This document shows positions 6,077-13,100 of a stretch of DNA of 13,853 nucleotides, piece after piece; position 1 is the first letter of the stretch; each line of letters begins with the position of its first letter. This DNA is from JAKJGV01 sp964617565 (GTDB lineage Bacteria; Verrucomicrobiota; Kiritimatiellia; CAIQIC01; JAGNIJ01), in contig CAZTYH010000075.1 in assembly GCA_964617565.1 (NCBI GenBank), forward strand, positions 1 to 13,853, given 5' to 3'. The position numbers and the translations under genes were made by a program. Under the pieces are notes generated by a model. That model worked only from the letters and a program-made list of their open reading frames with translations. It searched no databases and was not told the origin of the DNA.

Positions 6077-7768
6077 CTACAGCACTTCGACCTTCAGATC
6101 CTGTGCGCTCTGCGCAGGTGTTGGCTCGACGGCGAGTGATTTGTAGGTCGGCAGATGCCGGTAATAAACCTGCAGGGTCAGCGCCGCAAGGGTTGTGCTG
6201 TAAACCGGGCCGAGGTGCAATTCCTTGCCTTGCGCGCTTCCGCTTTTCTCGCCCGGAGATGTCCAGCTGCCATCCTTGTTCTGATTCTGAACGAATGCGC
6301 GTGCGAACTGGTTGTTCCATCTTGTCCAGCCCGGTCCGCCCTCGTGGAACCGGGCTTGCGTGATGTAGTACCAGGCATACATCGGCCATTCAGGAGGTTT
6401 GTCCCAATCGCACCGGGCGGCTCCGAGCGCGTCCAGCCCCGCTCGCGCCTCGCGGGTCGTTGCGTGTCCGGCCAACTGCAGGCTCAGCACGGCAACGGCG
6501 GTGATGCTGTCCGACTTGTGACTGCTCTTGTCCGTGTAATAAAAGCGGCCCGTTTCCGGGTCCTGCACACTTTTCAGGTCGGTGGCCGATTTCTCAATCG
6601 CTTCGCGCAGCCCCCTGTTTTCCGCACCGGCAATGAGCGCCGCCTTGAGCGCCTGCATCTGCCATCCCGCCACGGAGGTGTCTCTGCGCGCGACTTTCTT
6701 ATAGTCGTAATCCCATCCGCCTCCCGGCTGTTGGCCGTCAATGACGACCTGGGCGGATTTTTCCATGATGGGTTTCAGGGACGATATGCGCGTCATGCCG
6801 TAGGCTTCCGCGATTGCATACGCGGCGATGGCATGCGCGTAGGAGCCGGGCTGATTGATGGTGCAGAAGCGGCCGCTATCATCCTGCTGACTGATTATAT
6901 AACGAATGGCCTTTTCCACGGTGTCCCCATAGTTCCCGGAGCCGGTGGTCTCGCCGTGCGCAAGGAAGGTAAGCAGAGCGAGACCGGTCATTGCGGGTTT
7001 GTTCGGGCCCCACGAGCCGTCCGGAGCCTGGTTGGCTTTCAGCCATTCCAATGCCCGGAGCACTGCGGCCTCGGTGTGCCGGCCCATGCCGCCGGAATGA
7101 ACACCGAGCGCGTCCTGCCGCGCTTTGTCGGTGCGGCCCGGCGCCAGTTTTTCCATGATCAGCACACTCTGAACGTCATTAATGACGTCGAAGGCGCCGA
7201 AGTCCGTGGGCGCTTCCGCGAAGTCCTGAGCGTCCACCTCGGGAGGCGCAACAGCTTCCACCGGCAGGTCGGTCGGAAGCGTGGTCTCGGGCAGGTCGGA
7301 TGGGGGATCCCACTCGGGCATGTCCTTCAGCGGGTCCAACTCCGTATTTTGCTGCTGCATCAACAGCACTTCATATTCCGGAGCCTTCTGAAGCGGCGTG
7401 TAGCTCACGATCCGAATGAGAGCGAGAAGCAGCACGATGTGGAGAAGCACGGTTCCCGCGGGGCCCCAGAGATGATCGCGCAGCGTTCGCCAGGACCAGG
7501 GCGATGGTGTGATGTGGTCCGCGAATCCGGAAAGCCCTCGCGACGCCGGCGTGCTTTTTACTGTTTCATCGAGCGCGAACGAAACGTCGGCCGCGCTCTT
7601 GATGAAATGGGTTTGGATCAACTGGTCTGTGCGCGCTTTCTGGTTGAACAGGCGTGCGGCGTCCGGATCGTTTACGAGCAGGCATTCCAGCGCCTCCAGT
7701 TCCTGCGGCGAAAGCAGGTCGTCGAGATATTTCTCGATCAATTCATCGGCATGGCGCAGGTCGTTCAC
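6077..7768 (-). CDS. Membrane anti-sigma-like protein fused to a squalene-cyclase-fold domain
   Basis: A 563-residue protein. Residues 1-55 (ADELIEKYLDDLLSPQELEAL ... NDPDAARLF) resemble the short helical N-terminus of FecR/anti-sigma proteins. A helix at 103-123 (AGTVLLHIVLLLALIRIV) spans the membrane, followed by an acidic, proline-rich linker (140-200). Residues 228-540 form an alpha/alpha-toroid of the squalene-cyclase/prenyltransferase type, with repeated QW-like motifs: QAPDGSW (247-253), QQDDSGRF (294-301), QQPGGGW (346-352), QDPETGRF (402-409), QNKDGSW (496-502). The DxDD catalytic motif of class II cyclases is absent; RRDTSVAGW stands at a comparable site, so a binding or sensing role is more likely than catalysis. 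The GTG at 7768 overlaps the sigma factor stop as GTGA and has AGGAG eight bases upstream; starting further upstream would add 14 Arg/Gly-rich residues from the sigma gene. Coupling to an ECF sigma gene argues that the cytoplasmic head restrains that sigma factor. Confidence 0.87.
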   Translation of the reverse strand: MNDLRHADELIEKYLDDLLSPQELEALECLLVNDPDAARLFNQKARTDQLIQTHFIKSAADVSFALDETVKSTPASRGLSGFADHITPSPWSWRTLRDHLWGPAGTVLLHIVLLLALIRIVSYTPLQKAPEYEVLLMQQQNTELDPLKDMPEWDPPSDLPETTLPTDLPVEAVAPPEVDAQDFAEAPTDFGAFDVINDVQSVLIMEKLAPGRTDKARQDALGVHSGGMGRHTEAAVLRALEWLKANQAPDGSWGPNKPAMTGLALLTFLAHGETTGSGNYGDTVEKAIRYIISQQDDSGRFCTINQPGSYAHAIAAYAIAEAYGMTRISSLKPIMEKSAQVVIDGQQPGGGWDYDYKKVARRDTSVAGWQMQALKAALIAGAENRGLREAIEKSATDLKSVQDPETGRFYYTDKSSHKSDSITAVAVLSLQLAGHATTREARAGLDALGAARCDWDKPPEWPMYAWYYITQARFHEGGPGWTRWNNQFARAFVQNQNKDGSWTSPGEKSGSAQGKELHLGPVYSTTLAALTLQVYYRHLPTYKSLAVEPTPAQSAQDLKVEVL

Positions 7769-8295
7769 GATCCCATCTCCTGCTCGAGCGCGAGCCGGTC
7801 TTCCACGCACTTGCGCAGCAATTGCCGTATCCGGGAAAGCGTCTTGTGCACCGCATCGAGGGAGCTGGCTGTTTGCTCGGCGATCTCCCTGAGTTTCAAT
7901 CCCTGCTCATAGCGCATGGAAACCAGGTTGCGCGATCGGTCGGGGAGATTGCCCAGGCATTGCTGGAGCGCCTCCTGTTCTTCCGAGATGTCCATGCGGC
8001 TGTCCTGGCAGGCCATCAGGATCGCCTGGGTTGCGTTGGGCGAGAACTGGAGCGGGCAGCGCTTGATGCGGTCGAAGGACTGCATGATCTTGTGCGCGGT
8101 GACGCCCCGCGCCCAGGCGCCGAAGGAGCGCGCCGGGTCATATTCATCGAACTTGCGCCAGAGAACAAGGGCCGATTCCTGAAGGATGTCGTCACGCATG
8201 TGCCGGTCGCGCACCAGCGAGCCGATAAACGCCCTGAGTTCCTCCTGGTGCCGGAGAAACAGGCGCAGAAAATCCTGCTGACGGTCCTCGTTCAT
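7765..8295 (-). CDS. ECF RNA polymerase sigma factor, Rhodopirellula/Verrucomicrobium type
   Basis: A 176-residue group 4 sigma factor. Region 2 (about 8-80) carries DFLRLFLRHQEELRAFI, DDILQESALVLWRKFDEYD and RSFGAWARGVTAHKIM, the signature of the family named after Rhodopirellula and Verrucomicrobium. Region 4 (about 107-162) has the LPDRSRNLVSMRYEQGLKLR lead-in and a helix-turn-helix (LREIAEQTASSLDAVHKTLS) that should read the -35 element of target promoters. The ATG at 8295 has AGGAAG seven bases upstream; a GTG at 8322 would add nine residues without a ribosome site. It lies first in a two-gene operon with the membrane anti-sigma-like protein, overlapping it by 4 nt, which is the usual sigma/anti-sigma order. 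Divergent from the MATE exporter. Confidence 0.93.
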   Translation of the reverse strand: MNEDRQQDFLRLFLRHQEELRAFIGSLVRDRHMRDDILQESALVLWRKFDEYDPARSFGAWARGVTAHKIMQSFDRIKRCPLQFSPNATQAILMACQDSRMDISEEQEALQQCLGNLPDRSRNLVSMRYEQGLKLREIAEQTASSLDAVHKTLSRIRQLLRKCVEDRLALEQEMGS

Positions 8296-8381
8296 GCCAT
8301 GTCTTCCTATCCCATCTTCCACAGCCGGGCCGAAATTGGACAGGGAATCTCAAACATTTTTTCGATGCCCCCGCCATGCCG

Positions 8382-8387
8382 ATTATA
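8382..8387 (-). promoter_or_regulatory. Consensus -10 element for the sigma/anti-sigma operon
   Basis: Read on the minus strand this is TATAAT, 87 nt upstream of the sigma gene ATG, predicting a leader of about 80 nt. No good -35 stands at 16-18 bases (the best is TAACGC), so it may need an activator or be recognised by another sigma factor, possibly the encoded ECF itself. The -10 is a perfect match but the promoter as a whole is only a candidate. Confidence 0.35.
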
Positions 8388-8429
8388 CCCCGCGCGGGCC
8401 ATCGGCGTTATCCGCGCGCCAATCATTCA

Positions 8430-8457
8430 TTGTGTCTTGCGGGCGTGGCGGTATAGT
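8430..8457 (+). promoter_or_regulatory. Candidate sigma-70 promoter of the MATE gene
   Basis: TTGTGT (8430-8435) and TATAGT (8452-8457) are separated by 16 bases. The predicted start of transcription falls at about 8463-8465, on or next to the ATG at 8465, which would make the message leaderless or nearly so. Confidence 0.35.
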
Positions 8458-8464
8458 GGATTTC

Positions 8465-9829
8465 ATGCGACTTCTACAGCGGGCCGATTCTGAACTGATT
8501 ACGGAGGGGAGCCTGGTGGGCGCCACGCTGGCTCTTGCCATGCCGATGCTGCTCAGCGCCGTGCTGCAGAACGTGCAGAGTCTCATTGATCTGTTCTGGG
8601 TCGGGCGTCTCGGGCATGAGGCGGTGGCCGCGGTGGCGATGGCCGCCACGATCCTGATGTTGTTATATCCGATGTTGATGGGGCTTTCGACCGGGACCGT
8701 GGCGCTGGTTTCGCGCGCGGTCGGGGCCGGTCGCATGGAGGAGGCGAGCGCGGCAGCCACACAGTCGCTGCTGCTCTCGCTGGTACTCGGTACGCTTTCC
8801 GCGCTGGTCGGCTGGTTTGCCGCGGCGCCGCTCTTCCAATTGCTCGGCGCGGAACCGGATGTCGCAAGAGACGGGATCGTTTATCTCCGGATATTCCTCG
8901 CGGGCAGTTTTACGGTTTATCTTCTCTTTATAGGAAATGCCGCTCTCCAGGGCGCGGGCGATGCGCATACGCCGATGTACGTGATGATGGCCGCGAACCT
9001 GCTCAACATCGTGCTCGATCCGCTTTTGATTTTCGGCATCGGGCCTTTTCCGCGCATGGGCGTTGCCGGCGCGGCGATGGCCACCGTGATTTCGCAGGCG
9101 CTCGCCGCTTCGATTGCCCTGCGCGTGTTGCTCCGAGGCCGCTCGGGGGTTCATGCGCGGCCGGCGTACTGGAAGCCGGATTTCGGCATGTCGTGGCGCA
9201 TCCTGCGCATTGGCATTCCCGGGTCCGGCCAGATGTTGTCGCGCAGCCTCATGAGCCTGGTGCTCATGGGAATCGTCGCGACCTCCGGCACGGCCGCGGT
9301 GGCGGCCTACGGGACGGGACTGCGCTTCCACTATATCATCCTGATGCCGGCATTCGCCCTGGGCGGTGCAGCGGCGACGATGATGGGTCAGAATCTCGGG
9401 GCCGGCAAGCCCGCGCGCGCGCGGAAGGCGGTGTGGGTGGCGACATGGATGGATGTGGGGATCATGGTTTTGTCGAGCGTGACACTGATTCTCCTGGCGC
9501 CAAAACTCATAGCGCTCTTTAATAGCGATTCCGAAGTGGTGAATATCGGGGCGCGCTACCTGCGCATTGTTTCCGTTTTCTACGTATTTGCCGCGCTCGG
9601 CATCGTGATCGGGCGCGGATTGAACGGGGCGGGAGACACTGTAGGGCCCATGGTGATCACGATCGCCGCGCTGTGGGGTTTGCAGGTGCCGCTGGCTGCA
9701 TGGCTCTCGCGCGTGGTGACGCCGCCTACCGATGGCGTCTGGTGGGCCATTGCCGCCGCGTTCGTGGCCCAGGGCCTGATGGTGGTGCTCTGGTTCGAGC
9801 TCGGCCGCTGGAAACATAAAAGCGTGTGA
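8465..9829 (+). CDS. MATE family multidrug/metabolite efflux transporter
   Basis: A 454-residue inner-membrane transporter of the usual MATE length, with about twelve hydrophobic helices in two homologous halves. Recognisable family segments include ALAMPMLLSAVLQNVQSLIDLFWVGRLGHEAVAAV in helices 1-2, STGTVALVSRAVGAGRMEEA after helix 3, GNAALQGAGDAHTPMY, AANLLNIVLDPLLIFG and, in the second half, GTGLRFHYIILMPAFALGGAA and MMGQNLGAGKPARA. The family exports cationic drugs or metabolites in exchange for Na+ or H+; the substrate here is unknown. ATG at 8465 is chosen because the conserved helix 1 follows closely; a GTG at 8456 in the same frame is an alternative, and neither has a strong Shine-Dalgarno. 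The preceding 57 in-frame codons back to 8294 have no MATE character and run over the divergent promoter region. It stands alone, divergent from the sigma gene. Confidence 0.93.
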   Translation: MRLLQRADSELITEGSLVGATLALAMPMLLSAVLQNVQSLIDLFWVGRLGHEAVAAVAMAATILMLLYPMLMGLSTGTVALVSRAVGAGRMEEASAAATQSLLLSLVLGTLSALVGWFAAAPLFQLLGAEPDVARDGIVYLRIFLAGSFTVYLLFIGNAALQGAGDAHTPMYVMMAANLLNIVLDPLLIFGIGPFPRMGVAGAAMATVISQALAASIALRVLLRGRSGVHARPAYWKPDFGMSWRILRIGIPGSGQMLSRSLMSLVLMGIVATSGTAAVAAYGTGLRFHYIILMPAFALGGAAATMMGQNLGAGKPARARKAVWVATWMDVGIMVLSSVTLILLAPKLIALFNSDSEVVNIGARYLRIVSVFYVFAALGIVIGRGLNGAGDTVGPMVITIAALWGLQVPLAAWLSRVVTPPTDGVWWAIAAAFVAQGLMVVLWFELGRWKHKSV

Positions 9830-9870
9830 CCCCGCCCCTCCGTTAATTAATACGGCGGGAACCCCCATGA

Positions 9871-9899
9871 TTGACAGCGTTTGTTGAGCTCCCTATATT
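9871..9899 (+). promoter_or_regulatory. Consensus sigma-70 promoter of the tRNA fragment
   Basis: A perfect TTGACA (9871-9876) and TATATT (9894-9899) are exactly 17 bases apart, giving a start near 9906, twelve bases before the first base of the tRNA sequence. This is the strongest sigma-70 promoter in the window. The 41 bases between the MATE stop and it hold a weak CCGT/ACGG hairpin around TTAATTAA without a T tract and nothing else I can name. Confidence 0.75.
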
Positions 9900-9917
9900 G
9901 ACCCGGCAGATTGGTAA

Positions 9918-9967
9918 GGGCGATTAGCTCAGTTGGCTAGAGCACTTCCTTGACATGGAAGGGGTCA
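9918..9967 (+). pseudogene. 5' fragment of tRNA-Val (anticodon GAC); 3' part missing
   Basis: The sequence matches a bacterial valine tRNA through the variable loop: acceptor strand GGGCGAT (9918-9924), D arm GCTC-AGTTGGCTA-GAGC (9927-9943), anticodon stem CTTCC/GGAAG (9945-9949 with 9957-9961), loop TTGACAT with anticodon GAC (9952-9954), variable loop GGGTC. After 9967 the sequence turns into G-rich DNA (GGGAAGGGCGGGGCGATAGG) with no T arm, no TTCGA loop and no ATCGCCC acceptor partner; I found none in the following intergenic DNA either. The 5' acceptor heptamer GGGCGAT instead recurs in direct orientation at 9978-9984. It cannot fold as a normal tRNA. It may be a deletion product, a recombination or integration scar, or an assembly artefact. 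Promoter before it and terminator after it are intact. Confidence 0.8.
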
Positions 9968-10006
9968 GGGAAGGGCGGGGCGATAGGGGGAGGCGTTGAA
10001 GGCAAG

Positions 10007-10036
10007 GGACTTGCGAGAAATCGCGGGTCCTTTTTT
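10007..10036 (+). terminator. Rho-independent terminator after the tRNA fragment
   Basis: A nine-pair stem, GGACTTGCG (10007-10015) with CGCGGGTCC (10022-10030), including two G-U pairs, closes a six-base AGAAAT loop and is followed at once by TTTTTTGTTTT. Three more A-T/G-T pairs could extend the foot. It would end the transcript begun near 9906, giving an RNA of about 130 nt. Confidence 0.85.
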
Positions 10037-10094
10037 GTTTTCCAGATGCGGCTGTGTGACCACTGATGCGGCCGCCTTTTCTCGACCTTTGGCC

Positions 10095-10123
10095 TTGTCA
10101 TTGTGCGCGGTCGTTTTCAGAAT
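10095..10123 (+). promoter_or_regulatory. Candidate sigma-70 promoter of the giant surface protein gene
   Basis: TTGTCA (10095-10100) and CAGAAT (10118-10123) are 17 bases apart, giving a start near 10130 and a short leader that includes the ribosome site GGAGG (10141-10145). It lies downstream of the terminator, so the gene would be transcribed independently of the tRNA fragment. The -10 match is only four of six. Confidence 0.35.
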
Positions 10124-10150
10124 GGGACCCAGCATCGAGGGGAGGGGTGA

Positions 10151-13100
10151 ATGGTTGAGCGACTTCGTCGTTTGATGGGGCGTACCGAAATCAGAATTCT
10201 GGTTCTGCTGGTGTGTTGTATTCTTCTGGCCGGGCTGGCCGTTTCCATTGCGCAATGGACAAGAGCTTCTTCCCGCTTCGAATTGCCGACGATTTCATCC
10301 TGGGACGAATTGGTGGGGGAGTATCTGCAGTTTCGGGATGGGGCGTTTCCCTTGGTTGTACCCGATGAATGCCTGCCGCTCGGACAATTGGAAGCAACGC
10401 TTGACCGATATACGCTTGGCGAGTTGGAGCGGCAACCGGGTTGGTACTGGAACTTTGACGGCGGGACGTTCTGCTTCGAGGCGGACAGCGAGCTGGCGAA
10501 GCAGTTGGGAGAGCGCGCGGAGGTTGTTGTGTATGAGGACATGGAGAACGGGGAGATCCTGATTCTGCGGGTACCGGAGAAGGAGGGCGAGGATTACCGG
10601 GAAGAGATTGTGTACCGCGCGCCGGAGTGGAGGGAGTTGGCAAAGGGCGAATCATACGATGTGTACCTGTGGCGGGAGTTGTCGAAACGACGGATCGCGT
10701 GGCAAGTAACGCTGAAGACGAGAAAGCTTGCGGAAGAGGACTTGGCCGCCGCTGAGCTTGAAGCGTTGTCAAGGGACCCGGAAGAAGGCGAAGGGGGCAT
10801 GCTGCTGCGGTTCGGCGAGGAATGGACGAATATATGGGTGTCCGTCCAAGGTCCGAACAACGGCCTGACCAATGTGGTGATCGGAATCCATGTGCCGGAC
10901 GGGTTTACGAACCGGGTGGATATCTTCGCCATCACGAATCTGCTTTCATTCCCATGGGAATTGGTCGCAACAATCTCCATGGACGACACGACGAACAGCG
11001 TGTATTGGACAGATTCTCTGTATGACGAGCTTGAGGCGTGTTTTTACACGGCCGGGAACGCGGACGTAGACAGCGACGGCGACGGACTGCCGGATGCGCA
11101 CGAGAGGTTCCTGTATGGCACCGACCCGCACAACTGGGATACGGATGGAGATGGCGCATCGGATGGCGACGAGATTGCGGCGGGCACGAACCCCCTAAAC
11201 AACCCCGGCGACTTGGACGGCGACGGATTGAGCGACGATCTGGAAATTGTGCTGGGGACCGATCCGTTTTCGGCCGATACGGATGGGGACTGGGCGGGCG
11301 ATGGGTATGAACTGGAATGGGGGTTTGATCCATTGGACTCCGACAGCACCCCTCCGCGCCGGATGATTCTTGATGACGGCAACCAATACACGCGTTCAAC
11401 GAATATCACGGTCAGCCTGCCCGGCTTGGTGGCTGACCATATCATCATAGGTGAAACCTCCGATCTAACGAATGGCGTGCTGTATACTTTCTCTCAACAA
11501 GTTGAATATGGGTTGCAAAGCGAGAGCAACGGGGTGCGAACACTCTATGCGCGGTTGTATCGCGACACGGTTGTCCAGAGTCCTTTGATCAGTGAATCCA
11601 TCGTTTTCGATAATGTCGCTCCAACCATCAGCGAGCTTTCGCCGACCAACGGAGCAAGCACCGATAGACGCTGGATTATGGTTTCCGGCGTGGTAACCGA
11701 CGCGTACAGCGCGGTCCAGGTGTTTATTGATGGTCAGTGGTCAGACGGCGTATCTTCAGAGGGTTTGTTTCAGTACGACCGTTACATGTTGAGTTCCGGA
11801 ACGAACGCCGTTTTGATCACGGCAAGGGATATGGCCGGCAACATCGCCACCCAGCAGCTTGACGTGGTGCAGGACACGAGCGGAGACACGACGCCTCCGT
11901 CCATTGCATTGATTATGCCAAGAGATTTCGAGGTGGACGGCGGCGTTACGAATTGGCTGGACCAGACCACATTCGGGACAAACGAGGTCCTGTATGTTCA
12001 GGGTGTGACCGACGATGAAACAGCCGATGTGCGATTGATGGTTCATGCCGAAGGGCAGACAAACGGCCCCTCTCCGGCGATTGTGGTAGGGGTTCAGGTC
12101 TGGGGTGCTGTTCAGCTCTTTCCGGGCACCAATCTTCTTGAAGCCTTGGCGTCGGATGCAGCGGGCAATGCCGCGACGAGTACATGGGTAGTGATCCGCG
12201 ACACGAATTTCTTCTTTGAGATCACAAGCCCGGTGGCGTACCAGCAGATGAACAGCCCTTCCGTGACGGTTTACGGAGTTGCTTCTCCGGCTTTCTTGGC
12301 GGCCACGATCACAGTGAACGGGGTCGAGACAGCCATCACAAATCAGGGAACACATGTCAGCTTCGCAACACTCTCCCCCGTGCCGCTCAATGTAGGCCGC
12401 ACTGAAATCGGTGCCTTGGCGATGTTGGATGGACGCAGCTACTACGCAGACCCGCAGGTGTATGGTTATGAGGTGCTCGCAATGAACTCGATATTACAAT
12501 ACGGATTCGACTTACACTGGTCCCCAATATTTTTAGGCGAATGCGGAATCGTTGGTTACGATACTTGGGTGGCAACAGGAACTTATACGAAGGAGTGGCT
12601 TGCAGAAGGTAGAACGCTGATAAAGAACGATGAATGGGAAGACGTATACTGTAAAGTACATTGCGACACCGACTGCGATTATTGGAGCACGGCAACGGTC
12701 ACGCACACCTCCAGCGATATATGGCCTTGGCCTGCACGATTTGGCAGAGAAGAAAGGAATCTGAGCTTTATCGAAAAAGCTTGGGATTGGCAAGCGCGTG
12801 TCTGGCATTCGATGGATTGTTGGATGTATGAAAATTGGGAGCATGATGGAACCCTTCGCTTCATCAAGCGTTGGCCGACCGAGGAAACGCAACTGGTCAT
12901 CTTGCACTTCGATTATATTGACTATCGGCGTGCGCCCGGCGTGCCGTTCGATCCTTCACTGATCACCTACCGGGGGCAAAGTGGATTTTGGTACGACGGC
13001 AAGACGTCGTTTCTTGTGCCGCTTCGGACGGAGGTTGAGTACACGATCAGTGCCACCGATTTCACATGGCCCTCATATATTTATTTTACGTCCTACCCAG

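Noticed and set aside
6155..7912. Long plus-strand open frame (585 codons) opposite the cyclase-fold gene
   Set aside because: It is antisense to a gene with clear QW repeats, membrane helix and coupling to the sigma gene; its translation has no recognisable domain and no ribosome site.
8663..9868. Minus-strand open frame (401 codons) opposite the MATE gene
   Set aside because: Arg/His-rich shadow of a transporter with strong family motifs on the other strand.
9918..9990. A complete functional tRNA
   Set aside because: No T arm, no TTCGA loop and no 3' acceptor strand can be drawn from the bases after 9967.
10069..10164. Short plus-strand frame of about 31 codons before the giant gene
   Set aside because: Overlaps the start of the giant gene in another frame, has no ribosome site and contains the candidate promoter.
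11063..11346. CRISPR-like or tandem DNA repeat
   Set aside because: The periodicity is that of protein TSP3 repeats in frame; units are degenerate and there are no spacers of uniform length.
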